Program-made: the position numbers and the translations under genes
The notes under the pieces: generated by a model
Told to the model about the DNA's origin: nothing
Databases searched by the model: none
Seen by the model: only the letters and a program-made list of their open reading frames with translations
Assembly (NCBI GenBank): GCA_963652075.1
Contig: CAVJRQ010000077.1
Coordinates: 1-35,096 of the forward strand
From: Phocaeicola_A sp963652075
Lineage (GTDB): Bacteria > Bacteroidota > Bacteroidia > Bacteroidales > Bacteroidaceae
Direction: 5' to 3'
Length of the DNA: 35,096 bases
Shown here: in pieces, positions 8,628 to 16,855 of the stretch
Position numbering within the stretch: position 1 is the first letter of the stretch
Layout of the letters: the number at the start of each line of letters is the position of its first letter

Positions 8628-8672
8628 TTTATCCCATTACCTACGGGCTTATTGAACTTTAATGACAGAATT

Positions 8673-10082
8673 ATGCAGAGGGAAACGCAGACATATAGTT
8701 TAATCAAGTGGGGTGTGGTAGCTATCGACATGGTAATCATGAACCTGATTGTGTTGGCTGTCATCTTGACATCCGCGCAGAACGTTCAGGAGTACTTTTT
8801 CGAACACTCGAAGATTATGTTCTTCACCTACAATGTCCTATATGTCTTTTGTGCGGGCATCCTGGTGCCGCCCATCATCCAGATGCGTAACGTGCGTCCG
8901 GAAAATATTGTGGAGCGTGTGGTGGTGATGCTGATTCTCTTCGCTGTTCTTTCTATCTTGACGCTGAATTTTATCTGCCCCATCGAATACGGCTTTTGGC
9001 CACGCTTCAAATTCTACGCCCTGATGTTGGTCTGCATCACCTCATTGCGGCTGATACTTCGCTGGGCTATCAAACAGGCACGTACAAAAGGACGCAACGT
9101 GCGTGACGTTCTGTACGTCGGGTTTACGCCCACGATGCTGGAACTGTATCATGGGATGATGGAAGACCCTTCAACGGGTCTGCGCGTGAAGGGTTATTTC
9201 AACGATTACGACAATCTGCGTTCACCTGCCATTCCTTACCTTGGAACGATTGACCAGGTGTACGATTACATAGAGAAATCAGGATTCCACCCCACAGGAC
9301 GCGTCTATTGCTTCCTGCAGTCGGACAAGGCGGCGGAAATCAAGGAACTCATCAACTATTGTGAGAACCACCTGATACGGTTCTACAGTGTGCCCAACCT
9401 GCGCGACTACATGAACCGCTACATGCAGATGGAACTTGAGGGTGACATCCCCGTGTTCTACATCCGTGAAGAACCTCTGCGTAAGCCGCTCAACCGAGCC
9501 TTGAAGCGTACGTTCGACATCTGCTTCTCGTTGACCTTCTTGTGTACGCTGTTCCCCTTCGTCTACATTATAGTAGGGACAATCACCAAGTTGACCTCAC
9601 CCGGTCCGGTCTTCTTCAAACAGAAACGAAACGGGTTGAACGGTGAGGAGTTCTGTTGCCTGAAGTTCCGCAGTATGAAGGTGAACGCGCAGAGTGACAC
9701 GCTGCAGGCGACGGAGCACGACCCGCGCAAGACCAAGTTCGGAGACTTCCTTCGCCGGAGCAGCATTGACGAACTTCCTCAATTCATCAATGTGCTGAGG
9801 GGTGAGATGTCTGTCGTAGGTCCTCGTCCGCACATGCTGAAACATACCGAGGAATACTCCAAGCTGATAAACAAATACATGGTTCGTCACCTTATCAAAC
9901 CCGGAATCACCGGATGGGCACAGGTAACGGGTAGCCGTGGTGAAACCAAGGAACTGTCGCAGATGGAAACCCGGGTGCGTAAGGACATCTGGTACTTGGA
10001 ACATTGGAGCATTTGGCTCGATTTGCGCATCATCTACCTGACCGTGCGCAACGGAATCTTCGGAGACAAGAACGCCTTTTGA
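8673..10082 (+). CDS. Undecaprenyl-phosphate sugar phosphotransferase, WcaJ-like
   Basis: The priming transferase that moves a sugar 1-phosphate (glucose in WcaJ, uncertain here) from a nucleotide sugar to undecaprenyl phosphate at the inner membrane. The 469-residue protein has four N-terminal hydrophobic segments, a Rossmann-like CoA-binding region around NVRDVLYVGF, a fifth hydrophobic helix (about 280-303), and the catalytic bacterial sugar transferase domain. That domain shows TSPGPVFFKQKR, FCCLKFRSM, SSIDELPQFINVLRGEMSVVG, PRPHM and KPGITGWAQV. Start: ATG at 8673; the longer frame uses TTG at 8652. It is last of the three polysaccharide genes and ends 11 bases from the convergent barrel gene, with no terminator visible. 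Confidence 0.93.
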   Translation: MQRETQTYSLIKWGVVAIDMVIMNLIVLAVILTSAQNVQEYFFEHSKIMFFTYNVLYVFCAGILVPPIIQMRNVRPENIVERVVVMLILFAVLSILTLNFICPIEYGFWPRFKFYALMLVCITSLRLILRWAIKQARTKGRNVRDVLYVGFTPTMLELYHGMMEDPSTGLRVKGYFNDYDNLRSPAIPYLGTIDQVYDYIEKSGFHPTGRVYCFLQSDKAAEIKELINYCENHLIRFYSVPNLRDYMNRYMQMELEGDIPVFYIREEPLRKPLNRALKRTFDICFSLTFLCTLFPFVYIIVGTITKLTSPGPVFFKQKRNGLNGEEFCCLKFRSMKVNAQSDTLQATEHDPRKTKFGDFLRRSSIDELPQFINVLRGEMSVVGPRPHMLKHTEEYSKLINKYMVRHLIKPGITGWAQVTGSRGETKELSQMETRVRKDIWYLEHWSIWLDLRIIYLTVRNGIFGDKNAF

Positions 10083-10093
10083 CGTTCTTCGCC

Positions 10094-10888
10094 TCACTTC
10101 CCCTTGAAGATATCCAGCAGATAGCCCAAGCGGACGCTGATGACCGTGTGGTTGGAATTGCCGAACGGGTCTTTCTTCGTGTCTCCGAAGATGTTGCCGA
10201 ATCCGTAGTAGTAGCGGCCTTCCAACGTGAAGTGCCCTATCTTGGTGGCCAAGTCGATGCCGGCACCTCCCGCGATGCCGTAATCAAAAGTCTTTTCGAT
10301 ATCCTTGCCGTACTGTTGGGTCACACTGTTCGGTCGGTTGCTCGTGTCCCATGGGTCGCCACCGTACGTCTCCTTGTCGGACAGGTAGAAGCCAAACTGT
10401 GGGCCGGCATTTACGAAGAACTGTAGTCCCCGGTCTTCCTTTCCCCAACCCAGATGCGCAAAGATAGGCAACTGCACGTAGTCGATGGTTCGTTGGTAGG
10501 TGTTGCCGCTCCCGTCGTCGATGTTCTCCTGCCATCCCTGCTGACTGTAGTTCAGTTCCATCTGTACGGCGCAGATTGTGGCGAAATACTTCTCGCAGGT
10601 GTAGCGCAGCGTGATGCCCCCACAAATACCGCTCAGCGAATTCTGGTCGATGGTAGGGGTGAAGTTGATGGAGTTCATGTTGACACCTCCGTTGACACCG
10701 ATGGATAGTGTACTGCGTGACTCACCCACCTGTGCGTGAGCCGATGGAACAGCCAATGCCAAGCCAACCAAAGGCAGAACCAGACGGAGAACCCGTTGAC
10801 GGTTTGTACGCTTGTGGGTCGGATTGCCGGTTTCAGTGCGGCGGTGTCCCGTGGACAACGCCGGTATTTGATTGAAAAGTCTATTCAT
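10094..10888 (-). CDS. Outer membrane beta-barrel protein, PorT/OMP_b-brl family
   Basis: A 264-residue predicted small outer-membrane barrel. Residues 1-53 form a long, basic n-region followed by a hydrophobic core ending SAHAQ, a signal peptide. The remainder consists of amphipathic beta strands with alternating aromatic residues and turn-rich loops, for example LEGRYYYGFGNIF and a closing strand VISVRLGYLLDIF. It resembles the Bacteroidetes porin-family barrel domain PF13568. There is no alternative ATG to shorten the unusual 30-residue lead before the hydrophobic core. It starts five bases after the stop of the LysM-receptor gene, so the two are probably translated from one transcript. 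Function is unknown. Confidence 0.8.
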   Translation of the reverse strand: MNRLFNQIPALSTGHRRTETGNPTHKRTNRQRVLRLVLPLVGLALAVPSAHAQVGESRSTLSIGVNGGVNMNSINFTPTIDQNSLSGICGGITLRYTCEKYFATICAVQMELNYSQQGWQENIDDGSGNTYQRTIDYVQLPIFAHLGWGKEDRGLQFFVNAGPQFGFYLSDKETYGGDPWDTSNRPNSVTQQYGKDIEKTFDYGIAGGAGIDLATKIGHFTLEGRYYYGFGNIFGDTKKDPFGNSNHTVISVRLGYLLDIFKGK

Positions 10889-10893
10889 AACGT

Positions 10894-12708
10894 TTATTTA
10901 TCAAAGTCTAATTTCAGCAACTCGTGCTCGTGCGAGAAGTGGATGAAGAATACCTTGCGGTTGATGAAACCTCCCCAGTTGTTTACCCGCTCGAATTTGA
11001 AGCTCGTCTGTATAGTCGGTATGTTCAGTCGGCTCAGATTCTCCTCCAGACCGTTGCCGTAGAGCGAGAGCCCTTTGAGGAAATAGTAACCCGTGTCGAA
11101 ACCGAGGATGGCATATTTAGGATAGGTGTTCATCATCGTTTTGCCGTACCAGTTGTGGAACGAACGTTGGAAGTCGGCCATCGCTGTCGAGAGGTTGTTG
11201 GCATAGAACGAACCGTAGAAATAGGTATCGAACGCATAGAACTCATTGATGTAGTCGCCCGTGTAGGTCTGCCACTCCGGGTAGCCGAATAGCTGTATGG
11301 AACATTCAGGCAGTTCCAACCGCAACTGCTTCAGGTAGGGAAACAGGCGGTTCAGTGCCAGGCTCGTGCCCGATGTGGGGATGAAGAGGTTGGCGCGGTC
11401 TGTCGCCACGATTTCCTTCAGGCTCAGTTCCGCGTTGGGAGTCGCCTTCACGGTCTGATAGGAGAGTCCGGCTTGGTCCAGTTCCCCTTTCAACCCTTTG
11501 ATGAAATCAGCCTTTTCGTTGTTCCCGTCGTCGGTATCCACGAAGAATATCCGTGGACTGTCCTGTCGGAAAATCCTTAGGAAGTGCTCATACACTTCGG
11601 AGTAGAGATAGGACTGGGGCGTATTGATTTGGTAAATCGACGGCACGTTGTAGACCTCGTTGGTCTTCGAGCTGAATGGGATGACCAACCGGATGTCATG
11701 TTTCTTGGCAAAGTTGCTCGCTTCCGTCACTTGGTTGGCGTGTACGGGACCGATAATCAGGTGCATCTTCTTCATCTCCGACTTGTTGAGTATCGGTTGG
11801 ATGGACGTGCCCGCTCCTTTGGAATCGTAGGTGTAGACATTGAACGAATATCCCTCCCGCTTCAGACTGTCCACTGCCATCAGGAAACCCTCGTAGTACT
11901 CCACCATCCGTTTCTGCTCGCTATTGTTCGGTGCATCGAGCATGAACGGCAGGATGACAGCCACATTGACGTTGCTCAGCCGGTCGGTACGCTTGGCCTT
12001 TACCTCGTCGAAGTATTCCGCGTTGGACAGTTTGCTGTTCCGCTCCTCGGCGGCTTGTCGCCTCTTCGCCTCCTTTACCTTTCCGGGGTAGGGTATGCGC
12101 AGGTATCTGCCCTTTTTCAGTTTCTCCGTCTTGAGTTCCGGATTCTCCGCTATCAGCTCCTCTTCGGTGATGCCATAATCTTTGCAGATGCTGTAAATGG
12201 TCTCTTTCTTCGCCACCTTGTGGATGTCCTGATAGTCCGGCTGCGTAGCGTTTTGTGCCTGCTGCGCCACTTCCGTCTTCGTTTGGACAAAGCCGGTCGG
12301 CTGTGCGGTTGCGGCGGCACTGTCCGCCTGCGGAATCACAATCACCTGTCCGGCCTTGAAGTTATTGGCGGAGAGACCCGGGTTGGCTGCGCAGATGGTT
12401 TGCGCTGACAACTGATACCGCTGGGACAACCGGTAAAGCGTTTCGCCCGCCTGAATGGTATGGAATTTGGTGGTGGCGCTGTTTCTCGTCTGAGGAATCT
12501 TCAGTACGGCACCCGCTTTGATGACCTTCTCGCTTCCGGGGTTCAAGCTGACAATCTCATCGGTAGTGACACCGTACATCGTAGCGATGGAGTAGAGGCT
12601 CTGTCCCTTGTCGATGGTGTGCAGGAAGTAGTTTGTCTGCTGCGCCTGACCCATGTGGAAAGAAGAGAGGAAAAGGCCCGTCAGAAGAATGGTGCGTATG
12701 GATTTCAT
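10894..12708 (-). CDS. LysM and type-1 periplasmic receptor-fold protein
   Basis: A 604-residue exported protein: signal peptide (1-22, ending GQAQ), three LysM peptidoglycan-binding modules at about 27-72, 81-126 and 161-206, a basic linker, then from about 248 a type-1 periplasmic-binding (ABC receptor, PBP1-like) fold. In the latter, VNVAVILPFMLD begins the first Rossmann lobe and LIIGPVHANQV, IPFSS and LFIPTSGT follow the family pattern. Such proteins are annotated in Bacteroidetes as LysM domain or amino-acid-binding proteins; I know of no defined role. The frame is open upstream to 13638, but that part is antisense of uvrA. Start 12708 fits the signal peptide. It is the first gene of an operon with the barrel protein. 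Confidence 0.87.
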   Translation of the reverse strand: MKSIRTILLTGLFLSSFHMGQAQQTNYFLHTIDKGQSLYSIATMYGVTTDEIVSLNPGSEKVIKAGAVLKIPQTRNSATTKFHTIQAGETLYRLSQRYQLSAQTICAANPGLSANNFKAGQVIVIPQADSAAATAQPTGFVQTKTEVAQQAQNATQPDYQDIHKVAKKETIYSICKDYGITEEELIAENPELKTEKLKKGRYLRIPYPGKVKEAKRRQAAEERNSKLSNAEYFDEVKAKRTDRLSNVNVAVILPFMLDAPNNSEQKRMVEYYEGFLMAVDSLKREGYSFNVYTYDSKGAGTSIQPILNKSEMKKMHLIIGPVHANQVTEASNFAKKHDIRLVIPFSSKTNEVYNVPSIYQINTPQSYLYSEVYEHFLRIFRQDSPRIFFVDTDDGNNEKADFIKGLKGELDQAGLSYQTVKATPNAELSLKEIVATDRANLFIPTSGTSLALNRLFPYLKQLRLELPECSIQLFGYPEWQTYTGDYINEFYAFDTYFYGSFYANNLSTAMADFQRSFHNWYGKTMMNTYPKYAILGFDTGYYFLKGLSLYGNGLEENLSRLNIPTIQTSFKFERVNNWGGFINRKVFFIHFSHEHELLKLDFDK

Positions 12709-12737
12709 AAGAGTCTGTTCTGTTTTACATTTGAATG

Positions 12738-12745
12738 CAAAAGTA
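12738..12745 (-). promoter_or_regulatory. -7 element for the LysM-receptor gene
   Basis: Reverse-strand TACTTTTG matches TAnnTTTG, about 30 bases before the ATG. No good TTTG is found at the expected upstream distance, so the promoter call rests on the -7 element alone. Confidence 0.5.
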
Positions 12746-12800
12746 GTAAATTCCGTAAAGATTATTTGGCTCCAAGCCCAATTATTTCGGGTGGATGCAC

Positions 12801-12808
12801 TATTTTTG
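12801..12808 (+). promoter_or_regulatory. -7 element for uvrA
   Basis: TATTTTTG matches TAnnTTTG and lies 26 bases before the uvrA ATG. No TTTG lies at the proper distance. The 126-base divergent region shows no LexA-like dyad that I can recognise. Confidence 0.5.
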
Positions 12809-12834
12809 CGTGTTAATTCAGAAAATCTCCGAAG

Positions 12835-15666
12835 ATGGCAGAAGAGACAAACAAGATAAACGTGTATGGCGCACGCGTGCACAACCTGAAGAATATCGAC
12901 GTGGAAATACCGCGTGACAGCTTGACGGTGATTACCGGACTTAGCGGCAGCGGCAAGTCCTCGTTGGCTTTCGACACGTTGTTTGCCGAGGGACAGCGAC
13001 GCTACATAGAAACCTTTTCGGCCTATGCCCGTAACTTTCTGGGCGGCATGGAACGACCCGATGTGGACAAGATAACAGGACTCAGTCCCGTCATCTCCAT
13101 CGAACAGAAGACTACCAACAAGAATCCGCGTTCCACCGTAGGCACGACTACCGAAATCTACGACTACATGCGTCTGCTCTTCGCCCGTGCCGGTGAAGCC
13201 TATTCCTACCTCTCCGGTGAGAAGATGGTGAAATACACCGAGGAGCAGATTCTTAACCTGATACTCGAGGCATACGCCGACAAGCGTGTCTACCTGCTTG
13301 CTCCGTTGGTGCACAACCGTAAGGGCCACTATCGCGAACTCTTCGAACAGGTGCGTAAGAAAGGCTACCTCAACGTGCGGGTGGATGGTGAACTGCGCGA
13401 GATTACCCACGGCATGAAACTGGACCGCTACCGCAACCACGACATCGAATTGGTGGTGGACAAGTTGGTGGCCAACGGCAAGGATATCACCCGTCTGAAG
13501 CAGAGCGTGGAGAAGGCAATGGCGCAAGGTGAAGGCCAACTGATGGTGCTGGACGCGCAGACAATGGAAGCGCGCCACTACAGCAAACACCTGATGTGTC
13601 CCGTGACGGGCATCTCCTATAAAGAACCCGCCCCGCACAACTTCTCGTTCAACTCTCCGCAGGGAGCCTGTCCCAAGTGCAAGGGACTGGGAGCTGTCAG
13701 CCTGATAGATATCGACAAAGTGATTCCCGACCGGTCACGCTCCATCTACGAGGGGGCGATAGCTCCGCTGGGGAAATACAAGAACACCATGATATTCTGG
13801 CAGATTGAAGCCATGCTGGAAAAGTATGAGTTGACGCTGAAGACCCCTCTGACGGAGTTTCCGGAGGAAGCCGTCAACGACATTCTCTATGGATCCAACG
13901 ACCGGATAAAGATAAAGAGCGCGTTGATTCACTCAGGGTCTGATTACTTCACCACCTACGAGGGATTGGTGAAGTACATCCAAATGCTGCAGGAGGGAGA
14001 GTCGTCCGCTACCCAACAGAAATGGGCTGAACAGTTCTCCCGGACAGCCACTTGCCCCGAGTGCCAAGGCGCACGGCTCAACAAGGAGGCGCTGAGCTAC
14101 CGCATCTACGACAAGAACATCCATCAACTATCCACCATGGACATCAGCGAACTCTATGACTGGATGATGACCGTGGAGGAGCACCTGAACGAAAAACAAC
14201 GGCAGATTGCCGCCGAAGTGCTGAAAGAGATTCGGGGCAGACTGAAGTTCCTCCTCGACGTGGGACTGGACTACCTGTCGCTCAACCGCTCCTCCGTCTC
14301 CCTGTCGGGCGGCGAGAGCCAGCGCATCCGCCTTGCCACGCAGATAGGGTCGCAGCTGGTGAATGTACTTTATATATTGGACGAGCCCAGCATCGGACTC
14401 CACCAAAGGGACAACCTTCGGCTTATCAACTCCCTGAAACAGTTGCGTGACTTGGGTAACACGGTGATGGTGGTGGAGCATGACAAGGACATGATGCTCA
14501 ATGCCGACTACGTGGTGGACATGGGACCCAAGGCCGGACGCTTGGGAGGTGAGGTGGTCTTTGCCGGAACGCCGGATGAGATGCTGCGCCAACGTACGCT
14601 TACCTCGCAATATCTCAATGGGGAGATAAAGATAGAAATCCCTGCCGAACGCCGTAAGGGCAACGGCAAATGGTTGCGGCTGAAAGGTGCCCGGGGCAAC
14701 AACCTGAAGGGGGTGGACGTGGACTTCCCCTTGGGAACGCTCGTCTGCGTGACGGGAGTATCCGGCAGCGGTAAGTCTACGCTCATCAACGACACGTTGC
14801 AGCCCATCCTCTCGCAACGCTTTTACCGTTCGCTGCAAGACCCCATGCCTTACGACACCATCGAAGGACTGGAGTTCGTGGACAAAGTGGTGGATGTGGA
14901 CCAGTCCCCCTTGGGACGAACACCCCGCTCCAACCCCGCTACCTACACGGGAGTTTTCACCGACATACGCAACCTCTTCGTGGAACTCCCCGAGGCGAAA
15001 ATCCGTGGATACAAGCCCGGACGATTCTCGTTCAACATTGCAGGCGGTCGTTGTGAAGCCTGTGGGGGCAACGGCTACAAGACCATCGAGATGAACTTTC
15101 TGCCTGACGTGATGGTGCCCTGCGAGGTTTGTCACGGCAAACGCTATAACCGCGAGACACTGGAAGTCCGTTTTAAGGGCAAATCCATTGCGGACGTGCT
15201 GGACATGACCATCAGCCAAGCCGTGGAATTCTTTGAGAACGTGCCGCAGATAGTAAACAAGATAAAGGTGCTGCAGGATGTCGGACTGGGCTACATCAAG
15301 CTGGGACAGTCGTCCACAACCCTGTCGGGCGGTGAGAGCCAGCGCGTGAAGTTGGCTACCGAGCTCTCCAAGCGCGACACGGGAAGTACGGTCTACATCC
15401 TGGACGAACCGACCACGGGACTTCACTTCGAGGACATCCGTGTCCTGCTGAACGTGCTCAATCGCTTGGTGGACAAAGGCAACACGGTTATTGTCATCGA
15501 ACATAACCTGGATGTGATAAAGACGGCGGACTACCTCATTGACATGGGACCCGAAGGCGGAAAGGGTGGGGGAACGCTGTTGGCTTGCGGCACTCCCGAA
15601 GAGGTGGCGCAGAGCGGCAAGGGCTACACGCCCCGATTTATCAAAGAGGAACTGAACCAGCGCTGA
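12835..15666 (+). CDS. uvrA: Excinuclease ABC subunit A
   Basis: The damage-recognition ATPase of nucleotide excision repair. The 943-residue protein has both ABC modules: Walker A GLSGSGKSS (35-43) and GVSGSGKST (641-649), two LSGGESQR signatures, and Walker B segments ILDEPSIGLH and ILDEPTTGLH. Zinc-binding cysteines are visible in ACPKC, in CPEC and in the second module at 740, 743, 763 and 766. The UvrB-binding region NPRSTVGTTTEIYDYMR is canonical. This is the housekeeping UvrA type rather than the shorter UvrA2. It is divergent from the LysM-receptor gene and followed 97 bases later by the CYTH gene. It looks intact. Confidence 0.97.
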   Translation: MAEETNKINVYGARVHNLKNIDVEIPRDSLTVITGLSGSGKSSLAFDTLFAEGQRRYIETFSAYARNFLGGMERPDVDKITGLSPVISIEQKTTNKNPRSTVGTTTEIYDYMRLLFARAGEAYSYLSGEKMVKYTEEQILNLILEAYADKRVYLLAPLVHNRKGHYRELFEQVRKKGYLNVRVDGELREITHGMKLDRYRNHDIELVVDKLVANGKDITRLKQSVEKAMAQGEGQLMVLDAQTMEARHYSKHLMCPVTGISYKEPAPHNFSFNSPQGACPKCKGLGAVSLIDIDKVIPDRSRSIYEGAIAPLGKYKNTMIFWQIEAMLEKYELTLKTPLTEFPEEAVNDILYGSNDRIKIKSALIHSGSDYFTTYEGLVKYIQMLQEGESSATQQKWAEQFSRTATCPECQGARLNKEALSYRIYDKNIHQLSTMDISELYDWMMTVEEHLNEKQRQIAAEVLKEIRGRLKFLLDVGLDYLSLNRSSVSLSGGESQRIRLATQIGSQLVNVLYILDEPSIGLHQRDNLRLINSLKQLRDLGNTVMVVEHDKDMMLNADYVVDMGPKAGRLGGEVVFAGTPDEMLRQRTLTSQYLNGEIKIEIPAERRKGNGKWLRLKGARGNNLKGVDVDFPLGTLVCVTGVSGSGKSTLINDTLQPILSQRFYRSLQDPMPYDTIEGLEFVDKVVDVDQSPLGRTPRSNPATYTGVFTDIRNLFVELPEAKIRGYKPGRFSFNIAGGRCEACGGNGYKTIEMNFLPDVMVPCEVCHGKRYNRETLEVRFKGKSIADVLDMTISQAVEFFENVPQIVNKIKVLQDVGLGYIKLGQSSTTLSGGESQRVKLATELSKRDTGSTVYILDEPTTGLHFEDIRVLLNVLNRLVDKGNTVIVIEHNLDVIKTADYLIDMGPEGGKGGGTLLACGTPEEVAQSGKGYTPRFIKEELNQR

Positions 15667-15763
15667 CTCGTCCTTTGATTACTCTCGGATGAACGGGCTA
15701 TTTATGGATGAACGGAAAGCCGCATGACTTAGTATGACTGCGGCTGGTATACAATATAAAAGT

Positions 15764-16255
15764 ATGGCGATAGAAATAGAACGGAAGTTCCTGGTGAAGG
15801 GACTTTACAAACAGGAGGCCACAGGCAAGCTGCGTATCACGCAGGGCTACCTGAACTCCGCTCCCGAGCGGACCGTACGCGTCCGCCTGAAAGACGGACG
15901 GGGATGGATGACGGTCAAGGGCAAAGGCAACGACAGTGGTACGTCGCGCTATGAGTGGGAGAAGGAAATCCCTGCCGACGAAGCCCGTGAACTGCTCCAA
16001 CTCTGTGAACCGGGGGTGATAGACAAGACCCGCTACCTTATTCCGGTGGGTGGATATACCTACGAGGTTGACGAGTTTTATGGCGACAATGAAGGGCTCA
16101 CCATGGCGGAGATAGAGCTGCCGGACGAATCCGCCCCGTTTGACCGACCAGCCTGGCTCGGCAAGGAGGTGACGGGCGACCGACGTTTCTACAATGCGCA
16201 ACTGAGCAAGAACCCTTATAAAAACTGGAGAGAAGAGTATGAAAGAGAACGTTAA
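15764..16255 (+). CDS. CYTH-domain protein, probable inorganic triphosphatase
   Basis: A 163-residue single CYTH (triphosphate tunnel) domain. The signature ExExK is EIERK at residues 4-8. Alternating charged strands such as RVRLKDGRGWMTVKGKG and YEVDEFYGDNEGLTMAEIELP line the predicted tunnel. Enzymes of this size (NE1496/YgiF-like) hydrolyse inorganic triphosphate with a metal ion; some relatives are class IV adenylate cyclases, so the exact activity is uncertain. The longer reading frame from 15734 adds ten unconserved residues, so 15764 is chosen. Its end overlaps the ybaK start by 17 bases, which implies translational coupling. Confidence 0.85.
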   Translation: MAIEIERKFLVKGLYKQEATGKLRITQGYLNSAPERTVRVRLKDGRGWMTVKGKGNDSGTSRYEWEKEIPADEARELLQLCEPGVIDKTRYLIPVGGYTYEVDEFYGDNEGLTMAEIELPDESAPFDRPAWLGKEVTGDRRFYNAQLSKNPYKNWREEYERER

Positions 16256-16721
16256 GAAGACCAATGTAGCGCGCTTGCTCGACAAGGTCGGCGTGGCGTA
16301 CGAACTGATTCCATACGCTGTGGACGAGAACGACCTCAGTGCCGGACACGTGGCGCAAAGTCTGGGTGAGAACATCGAACAAGTGTTCAAGACCATCGTG
16401 CTCCACGGCGACAAAAGCGGATACTTTGTCTGCGTCATTCCGGGCGAGAAAGAGATAGACCTGAAGCTGGCAGCCAAGGTGTCCGGCAACAAGAAATGCG
16501 AACTCCTGCCCTTGAAGGAACTGCTGCCCACCACCGGTTACATCCGTGGCGGATGCTCGCCCATCGGCATGAAGAAACATTTCCCCACCTACCTGCACGA
16601 GTCGTGCCTGGACTTCCCTTACATCTACGTGAGCGCCGGTATGCGTGGGTTGCAGATAAAGATTGCGCCGCAAGATTTGGCCCGGGAGGCGAGTGCCGAA
16701 GTGTGCCGCCTGTGTGACTGA
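16239..16721 (+). CDS. ybaK: YbaK/EbsC-type Cys-tRNA(Pro) deacylase
   Basis: A 160-residue trans-editing protein that removes cysteine wrongly attached to tRNA-Pro by prolyl-tRNA synthetase. The key lysine lies in VFKTIVLHGD (about 48-57). The glycine-rich motif GYIRGGCSPIGMKK (about 102-115) is the YbaK type rather than ProX or the INS domain. Length is typical for the family (about 155-160). The start lies inside the last 17 bases of the CYTH gene. A promoter for the next gene lies about 70 bases downstream, so this pair appears to be its own unit. Confidence 0.92.
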   Translation: MKENVKKTNVARLLDKVGVAYELIPYAVDENDLSAGHVAQSLGENIEQVFKTIVLHGDKSGYFVCVIPGEKEIDLKLAAKVSGNKKCELLPLKELLPTTGYIRGGCSPIGMKKHFPTYLHESCLDFPYIYVSAGMRGLQIKIAPQDLAREASAEVCRLCD

Positions 16722-16791
16722 CCGAAGGCCACATTGTTGGTTATTTAAATGAAAGAGCCGTGCGGGCGGTCTAAAAAAGATATGGACTTAT

Positions 16792-16822
16792 TTTGCACTG
16801 CATGCGAATAGTGTTATATTTG
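16792..16822 (+). promoter_or_regulatory. Promoter of the POT transporter gene
   Basis: TTTG at 16792-16795, a 19-base spacer, and TATATTTG at 16815-16822: a complete match to the Bacteroidetes promoter consensus. It is followed by an A/T-rich leader up to the ATG at 16856. Confidence 0.8.
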
Positions 16823-16855
16823 CGGACAAAAATTATTAACACTAAATCTTAAGTT

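Noticed and set aside
12709..13638. 310-residue N-terminal extension of the LysM-receptor frame
   Set aside because: It runs antisense through uvrA, and a signal peptide starts at 12708, so the extension is not real.
14128..15504. 458-codon reverse frame inside uvrA
   Set aside because: Antisense shadow of the conserved UvrA ATPase; no domain or promoter.
15687..15745. GGATGAACGG direct repeat and AGCCGCA/TGCGGCT hairpin after uvrA as a terminator
   Set aside because: No T tract follows the hairpin and the repeat is only two copies, so no function is claimed.
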